Source of the DNA: Bacteroidales bacterium
GTDB lineage: Bacteria; Bacteroidota; Bacteroidia; Bacteroidales; UBA932
Direction of reading: 5' to 3'
NCBI GenBank assembly: GCA_017546125.1
Contig: JAFYXO010000019.1
Coordinates: forward strand, 25,581-89,580
DNA: 64,000 bases
Positions 37,362-45,506 of this stretch are shown here, piece after piece (the stretch's first letter is position 1; every line of letters begins with the position of its first letter). A program made the position numbers and the translations under genes. The notes below the pieces were generated by a model. It was given only the letters and a program-made list of their open reading frames with translations. It ran no database searches and was not told the DNA's origin.

Positions 37362-39548
37362 ATGAGTATTTTCAGAAGGAGCGCTCTAAGTGAGTTTGCG
37401 GCCCATAAAGCTGAGAGATTTTATCAGGAAGAGAGACCTGTGTCCGAGTTTTTTGGTCAGAATGTTTTTGATGATGCGAAGATGAAGAGATATCTCTCTC
37501 CGCGTGCTTATGATGCAGTTATGGCCTCTATCCATGAAGGGACCAAGATTGACCGCGCGATAGCTGATGAGGTGGCTGATGGTATGAAGGGTTGGGCAAT
37601 GGAGATGGGTGCTACCCACTATACTCACTGGTTCTCCCCACTTACCGATTCTACAGCTGAGAAGCACGAGGCGTTCGTGGATATCGACAAGAACGGGGTT
37701 ATCTTCGAGAATTTCAAGGGCGATGCCCTCGTTCAGCAGGAGCCTGACGCTTCAAGTTTCCCAAGTGGTGGCTTGCGCAATACCTTTGAGGCCCGCGGCT
37801 ATACCGCATGGGATCCTTCTTCTCCTGCATTTATCATAGACCAGACCCTTTGTATCCCTACAGTTTTCGTCTCTTATATGGGAGAGGCGCTGGATATGAA
37901 GATTCCCCATTTGAAGTCGTTGCAGACAGTGGAGAAGGCTTCGCTTGCAGTATTGGAACTATTTGGTGATGAGGCACAAAGGGTAAATGTGATGCTGGGA
38001 TTGGAGCAGGAGTATTTCCTTGTGGATGAGTCCCTTTTCAGGGCAAGGCCAGATTTGCAGATTTGCAACAGGACCCTTATCGGACACACTGCAGCCAAGG
38101 ACCAGCAGCTTGAAGACCACTATTTCGGGGCAATCCCTTCGAGGGTGATGGCCTTTATGAAGGATTTTGAGACCGAGGCGTACAAACTCGGTATCCTCCT
38201 CAAGACCCGCCACAATGAGGTGGCCCCCAACCAATATGAGTGCGCCCCTTACTATTCGGAGGCAAACCTTGCCATCGACCACAACCTCAAGCTTATGATC
38301 GTGATGCGCAAGATCGCGCAGAAGCACCATTTGGAGGTGTTGTTCCACGAAAAGCCATTTGACGGAGTCAATGGTTCCGGCAAGCACTGCAACTGGTCGG
38401 TGGTGACCGACAAGGGGAAAAATCTCCTTTCGCCAGGCAAGACTCCGGGTACCAACTTGCAGTTCCTCAGCTTCTTTACTTCGATTATACGCGCTGCATA
38501 CGAGCACCACTACCTTTTGATGGCAAGTATTGCTTCGCTCAATAACTCCCACCGTCTCGGCGGGCACGAGGCTCCACCTGCGGTGATGTCGGTGTTTATC
38601 GGCAGCACCCTTGACAAGTTGTTGAACTCTATTGAGAATGTGGAAAATACCGCAGATTTCTTCGATGACAGAAGTGCTGCATTGGATATTGCCAAGAAAA
38701 TTCCGGAGATCCTTCCCGACAATACCGACAGAAACCGTACCTCCCCATTTGCCTTTACCGGCAACAGGTTTGAGTTCAGGGCTGTGGGCTCATCGGTGAA
38801 TGTGGCATCGGCGGCATATGTGCTGAACGCTGCCATTGCGCAGCAGCTCTTCAGGTTCCGCACCCTTGTGGATGAGCATTTGGCTGCAGGTGTGGACAAG
38901 AATGAGGCGATCCTTAAAGTTATAAGACAGTTCATTATAGAGTCGAAAAATATCAGATTCGAGGGCAACGGATACAGTCAGGAGTGGAGAGAAGAGGCTG
39001 CCCGCAGAGGTTTGAAGGGGCTTGAGAGCGTTCCAGAGGCCTATAAGGCGTTCCTGGATCCGAAGACTGTAGAGCTCTTCGAGAGTATGAATATCCTCCT
39101 TCCAAGAGAGGTGGAGGCGAGATTTGAGGTGATGAATGAGACCTATACCAAGAAGCTTCAGATAGAGGCGAGAGTGATGGGTGACCTGGTGATCAATCAC
39201 GTTATCCCTACCGCCATCAAATTCCAGAATACCCTTATTGAAAATGTAAGGGGCATCAAGGAGTTGTATGGTGAGGAGTCCTATAAGGAGATGTGCGGTC
39301 AGCAGTTGAAGATGATCAGCAAGATTTCGGGTTATATAGAGTCGTTGAGGGTGTATGTGCATGAGATGATCGAGGCACGCAAGAAGGCGAATGTTATAGA
39401 TGACTTCGCTATGAAAGCGGAGGTATACACATCGACAGTGCTGCCATACCTGGATCTTATCCGTGAAAAAGCGGACAAACTTGAAATGATAGTGGACGAT
39501 GAACTTTGGCCACTTCCAAAATATAGAGAATTATTGCTACTAAGATAG
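37362..39548 (+). CDS. glnN: Type III glutamine synthetase
   Basis: 728 residues, the size of GSIII, from the ATG at 37362, which sits suitably after the -7 box. It joins ammonia to glutamate using ATP and is the main assimilation enzyme in Bacteroidales. Marks include EQEYFLVDE, KTRHNEVAPNQYECAP, HEKPFDGVNGSGKHCNWSV and NRTSPFAFTGNRFEFRAVGS, all typical of the GSIII catalytic core. purM follows after 4 bases. Confidence 0.97.
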   Translation: MSIFRRSALSEFAAHKAERFYQEERPVSEFFGQNVFDDAKMKRYLSPRAYDAVMASIHEGTKIDRAIADEVADGMKGWAMEMGATHYTHWFSPLTDSTAEKHEAFVDIDKNGVIFENFKGDALVQQEPDASSFPSGGLRNTFEARGYTAWDPSSPAFIIDQTLCIPTVFVSYMGEALDMKIPHLKSLQTVEKASLAVLELFGDEAQRVNVMLGLEQEYFLVDESLFRARPDLQICNRTLIGHTAAKDQQLEDHYFGAIPSRVMAFMKDFETEAYKLGILLKTRHNEVAPNQYECAPYYSEANLAIDHNLKLMIVMRKIAQKHHLEVLFHEKPFDGVNGSGKHCNWSVVTDKGKNLLSPGKTPGTNLQFLSFFTSIIRAAYEHHYLLMASIASLNNSHRLGGHEAPPAVMSVFIGSTLDKLLNSIENVENTADFFDDRSAALDIAKKIPEILPDNTDRNRTSPFAFTGNRFEFRAVGSSVNVASAAYVLNAAIAQQLFRFRTLVDEHLAAGVDKNEAILKVIRQFIIESKNIRFEGNGYSQEWREEAARRGLKGLESVPEAYKAFLDPKTVELFESMNILLPREVEARFEVMNETYTKKLQIEARVMGDLVINHVIPTAIKFQNTLIENVRGIKELYGEESYKEMCGQQLKMISKISGYIESLRVYVHEMIEARKKANVIDDFAMKAEVYTSTVLPYLDLIREKADKLEMIVDDELWPLPKYRELLLLR

Positions 39549-39552
39549 AATT

Positions 39553-40725
39553 ATGGATACAAAAGGAAACAGATACGCTATGCGCGGTGTCTCTTCTGCA
39601 AAAGAAGATGTTCACAATGCAATCAAAAACATCGATAAAGGACTTTTCCCAAAGGCTTTCTGCAAGATAGTTCCAGACTATTTGAGCGGTGATCCGGAGT
39701 ATTGTCTGGTGATGCATGCCGATGGTGCAGGTACAAAATCTTCACTTGCGTACACCTATTGGAAAGAGACAGGAGATATGTCCGTATGGAAAGGTATAGC
39801 ACAGGATGCCATCGTTATGAACACCGATGACCTTTTGTGTGTGGGTGTTACAGACAATATCCTCCTCTCATCAACTATCGGTAGAAATAAGAACCTTATC
39901 CCTGGTGAGGTGATCTCTGCCATTATCTCGGGTACACAATCTTTCGTGGATACCATGAAGGAGCACGGTGTGGATATGGTGCTGACCGGTGGCGAGACAG
40001 CAGATGTGGGTGATTTGGTGAGAACCGTTATCGTGGACAGTACAGTGTGCGCACGTATCAAACGTTCTGATGTTATCGACAACGCCCGCATTGTCGCAGG
40101 CGATGTTATCGTGGCACTTGCATCTTATGGCCAGGCGAACTACGAAGATGAGTACAATGGCGGTATGGGCAGCAACGGTCTGACCTCTGCTCGTCACGAT
40201 GTATTCTGTAAGGAGGTGGCTGAGAAATACCCTGAGAGCTTCGATGCTCAAGTCCCTTCAGAGCTGGTATATTCGGGTTCGAAGAAACTGACTGAGGTGG
40301 AGCCTGAGACAGGGGTGACCTATGGAAAACTTGTCCTTTCCCCTACCAGAACATATGCACCTATTATCAAGAAGATTTTCGACAAACACCGTTCTGAGAT
40401 CCACGGTATGGTCCATTGCTCCGGAGGAGCGCAGACAAAAGTATTGCACTTCGTGGATGACCTGAGGGTGATAAAAGATAATCTGTTCCCTGTTCCACCA
40501 CTTTTCCGTACCATTAAAGAGGAGTCTGGTGCTGAGTGGAAGGAGATGTACAAAGTGTTCAATATGGGGCATAGAATGGAGTTGTATGTCCCTGCTGAGA
40601 TTGCTCAAAGCATCATGGAGATCTCCGAGTCGTTCGGTGTTGAGGCTAGGGTGATCGGTAGAGTAGAGGCTTGTGACCACAAAGAGGTGGTAATCAGAAG
40701 TGAATATGGTGAATTTATATACTAA
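39553..40725 (+). CDS. purM: Phosphoribosylformylglycinamidine cyclo-ligase (AIR synthetase)
   Basis: 390 residues, somewhat longer than E. coli PurM (345), as usual in Bacteroidota. It has the PurM/ThiL fold: AMRGVSSAKED at the start, VMHADGAGTKSSLAY, NTDDLLCVGVTDN, LTGGETADVGD, and HCSGGAQTKVL. It closes the imidazole ring in purine synthesis. It is coupled to glnN (4-base gap) and to the racemase-like gene (5-base gap). Confidence 0.9.
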   Translation: MDTKGNRYAMRGVSSAKEDVHNAIKNIDKGLFPKAFCKIVPDYLSGDPEYCLVMHADGAGTKSSLAYTYWKETGDMSVWKGIAQDAIVMNTDDLLCVGVTDNILLSSTIGRNKNLIPGEVISAIISGTQSFVDTMKEHGVDMVLTGGETADVGDLVRTVIVDSTVCARIKRSDVIDNARIVAGDVIVALASYGQANYEDEYNGGMGSNGLTSARHDVFCKEVAEKYPESFDAQVPSELVYSGSKKLTEVEPETGVTYGKLVLSPTRTYAPIIKKIFDKHRSEIHGMVHCSGGAQTKVLHFVDDLRVIKDNLFPVPPLFRTIKEESGAEWKEMYKVFNMGHRMELYVPAEIAQSIMEISESFGVEARVIGRVEACDHKEVVIRSEYGEFIY

Positions 40726-40730
40726 GGGTT

Positions 40731-42203
40731 ATGAGAGCTAAATATTTTGCAATAAGTATTCTGGCTGCAGTTTTTTGTATCTCTTGCGGGGACAAGAATG
40801 TGCAGGAGAGGCTTATCCCTGTGTCTGAGAAGGCATTGGGCGATACCTCGTCCATCTTCTATGCAGATTTTGCCTCTTATCCCAAAGAGAGGGCAGCCCT
40901 CCCTATCGGTGTGTTTGATTCGGGTACCGGCGGACTTACCGTGCAGGAGAAACTTCTGACCCTGGATGAGTATGACAATATCACCGGCAAGGCGACCCCT
41001 GATGGAATTCCAGATTTTGCAGGGGAGAATTTCGTATATCTTGCTGACGATGCAAATATGCCTTATGGAGATTATGATGCTGCCGGAAAGAGTGATTACC
41101 TCCGTGAACTTGTAGTGAAGGATGCCCTGTTCCTTTTGGGTGATTCATATTATAACCTTGCAGTGGATGATAAGCCATACGGCAAGAAGGAACAGGTGAA
41201 AATATTGGTTATTGCCTGCAATACAGCCACCGCATACGGTTTGAACGACATTGAGAAGCTTCTTGATAGGAGCGAGACTGGTGTCAAGGTGATCGGTGTG
41301 ATCAATGCTGGTGTCAGGGCTACATTGGCAGACATGGAGAAATCCAAAAATTATGCTGTCGGTGTTATGGCGACACCCGGAACCATCTCGTCCGGTGCAT
41401 ATGAGAGGACTATCAAGGAGATGGCTGCAGCCGGTGGCTTTACCGGTGAGATAGCTGTGGTGAATCAGCCTGCGTTGGGCTTTGCAAATGCTGTGGATGG
41501 TGTGGAGGATTATGTGAAGCCGGGTGTGGTGCTTCCACGTGATGAGTACAGAGGACCTCATCTTGGAAATGAGGATGGAGATATCAACCCATCTATAATG
41601 GACAGATACAATTTCGATTTCTCGAATCATGGTATTGTCTATTCGAAGATGGATGGTGAGTATAGCAGAGTGCAGTTGAATTCTGCAGACAACTATGCCC
41701 GTTTCCATTTGGTAACCCTCGTGGAGAAACATCGCAGAAGCGGCAGCAAAATCCCATTGACCCATATTATCTTGGGATGTACACACTATCCTTACCATTT
41801 GGAGGTGTTGGCTGAGACTGTAGAGTTCTTGCGCAATTATAAAAAAGATGGAAATTACCCTTATCGCAATGTCATATCGAAGGATTTCAAATTCATAGAC
41901 CCTGCACAATATACTGCGATGGAGTGCTATTCAATTCTTCGTAAGGAGAATGAGTTGGCTCTTCGCCCAGAGAAAGGGGTGCTGATGCCATATATCTCTA
42001 TCCCTGCATACGGTTTGGCAGTGGAGAATCTGGATAAGAATGGTGATTTGACATACGATTTCAAATATGGACGTGAGGTGGGTACAGAAGATATAACCAC
42101 TAAAGTGGTACCTTTCTCGTCCAGATATATTGACCAATCTACCATTGAAAGGATGGCTCGTCTTGTCCCTCAGTCATACGAACTGTTCAAAGATAGATTG
42201 TAA
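40731..42203 (+). CDS. Lipoprotein with glutamate/aspartate racemase fold
   Basis: 490 residues against about 270 for MurI. It starts with a lipoprotein signal (lipobox CISC), so the product should be lipid-anchored outside the cytoplasm. The body then follows MurI: PIGVFDSGTGGLTV near residue 58, LADDANMPYGDY, the first catalytic Cys in IACNTATAYG, VKVIGVINAGVRA, GVMATPGTISSG, and the second catalytic Cys in ILGCTHYPYHLE. The acid-base pair is therefore retained. The extra length is an insert and a C-terminal extension. It may be an exported racemase or a hydrolase built on that fold. Confidence 0.75.
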   Translation: MRAKYFAISILAAVFCISCGDKNVQERLIPVSEKALGDTSSIFYADFASYPKERAALPIGVFDSGTGGLTVQEKLLTLDEYDNITGKATPDGIPDFAGENFVYLADDANMPYGDYDAAGKSDYLRELVVKDALFLLGDSYYNLAVDDKPYGKKEQVKILVIACNTATAYGLNDIEKLLDRSETGVKVIGVINAGVRATLADMEKSKNYAVGVMATPGTISSGAYERTIKEMAAAGGFTGEIAVVNQPALGFANAVDGVEDYVKPGVVLPRDEYRGPHLGNEDGDINPSIMDRYNFDFSNHGIVYSKMDGEYSRVQLNSADNYARFHLVTLVEKHRRSGSKIPLTHIILGCTHYPYHLEVLAETVEFLRNYKKDGNYPYRNVISKDFKFIDPAQYTAMECYSILRKENELALRPEKGVLMPYISIPAYGLAVENLDKNGDLTYDFKYGREVGTEDITTKVVPFSSRYIDQSTIERMARLVPQSYELFKDRL

Positions 42204-42214
42204 ATTGTTTTAAA

Positions 42215-42799
42215 ATGGAATTTGCAGAAAGCATATCAGTAGAAGAGATAGAACAGCTGGAGTTGGCATCGTTTGACGGGCCCATTATAGTGGTGGACCA
42301 GATCAATGAGGACTATGCTGAGGCGGTGGATTATCTCTGTGCCCAATCTGTTATAGGATTTGATACGGAGACAAAACCCTGCTTCCAGGCCAATCAGCCA
42401 CGTAACAAGATGGCACTTCTCCAACTTGCAGGCCCGGAGAAGGTGTACCTTTTCAGACTCCATGCCGTAGGTCTTCCCAAACCGGTGGCTGCGATATTGG
42501 CCGATCCTAATATTGTGAAGGTGGGTGCTGCGGTGAAAGATGACATCAGAGGTCTTCAGAAGTATACCAAGTTTACACCAAAAAACTTTGTCGATCTACA
42601 GATTATTGGTGCCGATTATGGAATTCAGGACAAGAGCGTCAAGAAGATGGCAGCAATTATCATGGGTGTAAAAGTATCCAAAGCACAACAGCTCTCAAAC
42701 TGGGAGGCACCTGTCTTGTCGGGGCCACAGCTCAAATATGCAGCTATTGATGCATGGATTTGCAGGGAGATGTACCTGAAACTTAAAAATAGCAGATAG
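42215..42799 (+). CDS. 3'-5' exonuclease (RNase D/WRN-like)
   Basis: 194 residues, a stand-alone DEDDy exonuclease domain. Motif I is IGFDTETKPCF, motif II lies near KVGAAVKDDIRGL, motif III is YAAIDAWICREMY. It likely trims RNA or DNA 3' ends. The stop codon's last base is the first of a GTG that precedes the ATG of the next gene. Confidence 0.92.
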   Translation: MEFAESISVEEIEQLELASFDGPIIVVDQINEDYAEAVDYLCAQSVIGFDTETKPCFQANQPRNKMALLQLAGPEKVYLFRLHAVGLPKPVAAILADPNIVKVGAAVKDDIRGLQKYTKFTPKNFVDLQIIGADYGIQDKSVKKMAAIIMGVKVSKAQQLSNWEAPVLSGPQLKYAAIDAWICREMYLKLKNSR

Positions 42800-42801
42800 T
42801 G

Positions 42802-44010
42802 ATGAAAAAGGTAATATTGAAAAAGGGTAGGGATGAATCACTCAGAAGATTCCACCCATGGGTTTTTTCAGGGGCGGTACAGAGGATAGAGGGTGAGCCA
42901 TACGAAGGTGAAGTGGTGGAGGTGGTCGACTCCAATGGAGAATTTCTCGCCTATGGTCACTATCAGGTGGGGTCAATATCTGTAAGGGTATTGGCTTTTG
43001 ATCAGGAGTATGAGCCTGTAGATGGTGAATTTGAACTAGATTTCTGGGTGGAGAAGATATACTTGGCCTATAAAATGCGCCGCACACTGGGGATAGACAA
43101 CTCTCAGACCAACTGCTACAGACTGGTACATGGAGAGGGTGACAATCTTCCAGGTCTTATTATCGACTATTACGATGGAGTGGCAGTTGTTCAGGCCCAC
43201 TCTGCAGGTATGTACCTTTCAGAAGAGAAAATTTGTTCGGCACTAAGGCATTGCTATGGCAGTGCATTGAAAGCTGTTTACGATAAAAGTGAGGCTACTG
43301 CACCTTTTAAGGCTGGCCTTGAACTTGGTGATAAATATCTTTGGAAGAGGGAGGACTTCAAAGAGGAGGAGTGTCCTGTTCTGGAGAATGGAAAGAGTTT
43401 CCTTGTGAACTGGGAGAAGGGACAGAAGACAGGATTTTTCCTGGATCAGAGAGATAACAGAGAGATGGTAGGGGAGCAGTCCCGTGGAAAGAGGGTTTTG
43501 AATCTTTTCTGCTATACTGGAGGTTTCTCTATCTACGCTTTGGCAGCAGGTGCTCGTAAGGTGGTATCTGTGGACTCTTCCAAAGTGGCTATGGCGATGG
43601 TAGACAAGAATGTGGCCTACAATGGATTCGACCCTTCACTGCACGAGTCAGTGTGTGAAGATGCGATAGATTATCTTAAAAAGATTCCTGCAGGTGAATT
43701 TGATGTGATGATAGTCGATCCACCCGCATTTGCAAAGCATAGAGGTGCATTGAACAATGCTCTGAGGGCTTACAAGAGATTGAATGCCTGTGCTATAGAG
43801 AAGGTGGCTCGCGGCGGTATTATATTTACATACAGCTGTTCGCAAGTGGTGGACAAACAGGCTTTTGCATTGGCCGTCTTCTCAGCTGCAGCATCGGTAG
43901 GGAGGACAGTGAAGATCCTTCGCAGACTTACTCAGCCTGCAGACCACCCTGTAAACATCTATCATCCCGAAGGAGAATATCTAAAAGGTCTGATGCTTTA
44001 TGTCGAGTAG
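42802..44010 (+). CDS. Class I SAM-dependent rRNA methyltransferase (RlmI-like)
   Basis: 402 residues from the ATG at 42802. A GTG at 42799 directly before it is also possible. The N-terminal PUA domain (LKKGRDESLRRFHPWVFSG, VVDSNGEFLAYGHY) is followed by the central domain and the Rossmann methyltransferase (NLFCYTGGFSIYALAAGA, VDPPAFAKHRGAL, YSCSQ). The family methylates cytosine in 23S rRNA. Its last 11 bases overlap the GAF-domain gene. Confidence 0.92.
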   Translation: MKKVILKKGRDESLRRFHPWVFSGAVQRIEGEPYEGEVVEVVDSNGEFLAYGHYQVGSISVRVLAFDQEYEPVDGEFELDFWVEKIYLAYKMRRTLGIDNSQTNCYRLVHGEGDNLPGLIIDYYDGVAVVQAHSAGMYLSEEKICSALRHCYGSALKAVYDKSEATAPFKAGLELGDKYLWKREDFKEEECPVLENGKSFLVNWEKGQKTGFFLDQRDNREMVGEQSRGKRVLNLFCYTGGFSIYALAAGARKVVSVDSSKVAMAMVDKNVAYNGFDPSLHESVCEDAIDYLKKIPAGEFDVMIVDPPAFAKHRGALNNALRAYKRLNACAIEKVARGGIIFTYSCSQVVDKQAFALAVFSAAASVGRTVKILRRLTQPADHPVNIYHPEGEYLKGLMLYVE

Positions 44011-44488
44011 TTACCATGTAAGTCCAAGTGCTTCAAAAGAGGAGAAATACCTTGAGCTGATCCCTCAGCTGGAGGCGAGTCTTTCTGTTCACGATTACTC
44101 CATATCTACTTTGGCAAATGTGGCCGCTGCCCTCAAATCTGTTTTCGGTTTTTTCTGGGTAGGGTTCTATATTGTGGATGATGACAAGATGTATCTGGGG
44201 CCATTTCAAGGAGATGCAGCCTGTACATTTATCGGTTATGGAAAAGGTGTGTGTGGAACATCATGGATGCTCCGTCAGACTATGCTTGTTCCAGATGTGG
44301 AAGACTTCCCCGGACATATTGCTTGCAGTTCATTGTCCAAATCAGAAATCGTCGTTCCGATGTTCGGAAGTGATGGTAGTGTGATAGGAGTTCTCGATAT
44401 AGATAGTGACAAATTGGACGATTTTGACCTGGTTGATAAAAAATATCTTGAAATCATAGTCAAAATAGTTTGCAAAACCATAAATTAA
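44000..44488 (+). CDS. Free methionine-(R)-sulfoxide reductase (GAF domain)
   Basis: 162 residues, one GAF domain. The three catalytic cysteines of the family are present: Cys75 in GDAACTFIGYGKG, Cys85 in GVCGTSW, Cys109 in GHIACSS. It reduces free Met-R-sulfoxide using thioredoxin. The tRNA-Cys promoter lies within its last 20 codons. Confidence 0.93.
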   Translation: MSSSYHVSPSASKEEKYLELIPQLEASLSVHDYSISTLANVAAALKSVFGFFWVGFYIVDDDKMYLGPFQGDAACTFIGYGKGVCGTSWMLRQTMLVPDVEDFPGHIACSSLSKSEIVVPMFGSDGSVIGVLDIDSDKLDDFDLVDKKYLEIIVKIVCKTIN

Positions 44489-44499
44489 TACTACATTTG
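44469..44499 (+). promoter_or_regulatory. tRNA-Cys promoter
   Basis: TTTG (44469-44472), 19 bases, TACATTTG (44492-44499), a textbook Bacteroidota promoter. The tRNA starts 13 bases after the -7 box. Confidence 0.85.
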
Positions 44500-44511
44500 C
44501 AGTCCTGAATC

Positions 44512-44582
44512 GGTACCATGGCCGAGTGGTTAGGCAACGGTCTGCAAAACCGTCTACAGCAGTTCGATTCTGCTTGGTACCT
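44512..44582 (+). tRNA. tRNA-Cys (GCA)
   Basis: 71 bases fold as a cloverleaf. The acceptor GGTACCA pairs with TGGTACC, the D stem GCC/GGC, and the anticodon stem ACGGT/ACCGT has loop CTGCAAA (anticodon GCA). The T stem is AGCAG/CTGCT with loop TTCGATT. The discriminator is T, the cysteine identity base. CCA is not encoded. It has its own promoter and a terminator. Confidence 0.97.
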
Positions 44583-44587
44583 CAAAC

Positions 44588-44618
44588 GAAAAAGACATCC
44601 GAACGGATGTCTTTTTTT
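44588..44618 (+). terminator. tRNA-Cys terminator, part of a larger palindrome
   Basis: AAAGACATCCG (44591-44601) pairs with CGGATGTCTTT (44604-44614), followed by T. It is the inner part of a palindrome reaching from 44576 to 44630 that includes the last bases of the tRNA. Confidence 0.85.
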
Positions 44619-44631
44619 GTTTGAGGTACCG

Positions 44632-45446
44632 GCTTCCCCCCAGTCACTTCGTGACAGCCCCCGAGGGGGCATATCCTCCTTTCTCTTCGTTCCAGTCGGG
44701 TGGCTCCGTGCTCGATATCCTAAGGATATCTCCAAACTCCGCCACGTCCTCTGACGAGGACCTTTTATTAATGATGTGGTCTCCGGATGTCTTTTTTGTG
44801 TTACCGTTTTCTCCCAGTCACTTCGTGACAGCCCCCGAGGGGCATATCCTCCTTCCGCTCTGCTTCAGTCGGGTATGGTAGTAGAGTGTTTTGGATGTCT
44901 GTGTCACGAGAGGTTGAGCACATAAATGTGCCTTCTGAGGCTAAAAGTGTGCTTAACCCCTACTGCGGAAGAGTGATTGAGCACGCCAATGTCTCGCAGA
45001 AGTGCCTTCAGCAAGGGGTGGTGTGACTAACCTCTTTGCTACTTGTGATACCCGGATGATGTCGATATGAAAGAATGAAGTACAAGCCAGGAAGGATAGC
45101 ATATTTGCATCGTGAGCTTTCTGGTACATGTCCTGTAGATATTTGTGGCGAGTAGCAAAGATGGATTGCTCCCGGCCTTCCCTTATTTGCTGTGCGAATA
45201 CATGGCATCCATAGGGCATCTGATGACGCCTGGTATCTATTATGCATTGTGCGAAACGATTGAGCGAGGTGAACGCCTGAAGAACGTAGACTCCTAGCCG
45301 CGACAGAAAAGCGCCAAAAGTTGACGCGGGAGGTGAAAATCTGGCCAGCCGCGACATAAAATGACGAAATCTTGACGCAGGTGAGATCCGGGAGTTCTGC
45401 ACTTGAGGAAAATATGGAAATATTTGCGGGTGTGCAGATGGAAATG
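44632..45446. repeat. Repeat-rich region between tRNA-Cys and tnaA
   Basis: There is no convincing gene. Two copies of a roughly 40-base block (CCCAGTCACTTCGTGACAG onward) lie at 44639-44682 and 44813-44854, each preceded by a CGGATGTCTTTTTT block and followed by CAGTCGGGT. This gives a degenerate duplication of about 175 bases. Further on, a 51-base unit beginning AGCCGCGACA occurs twice in tandem (45296 and 45347). Minus-strand ORFs are low-complexity and match no family I recognise. Confidence 0.65.
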
Positions 45447-45490
45447 AAAAAAGGGAGACTAACATGTCATAAGAATGTTGTCCCCCTTTA
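45447..45490 (-). terminator. Terminator of tnaA
   Basis: On the minus strand GGGGGACAACAT pairs with ATGTTAGTCTCCC, followed by six T. It lies about 20 bases after the tnaA stop. Confidence 0.8.
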
Positions 45491-45506
45491 AGTCTTTCCA
45501 GGAAAA

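Noticed and set aside
44512..44630. Integration (att) site at tRNA-Cys
   Set aside because: The repeated tRNA end is inverted, not direct, and no integrase or phage genes are in the window.
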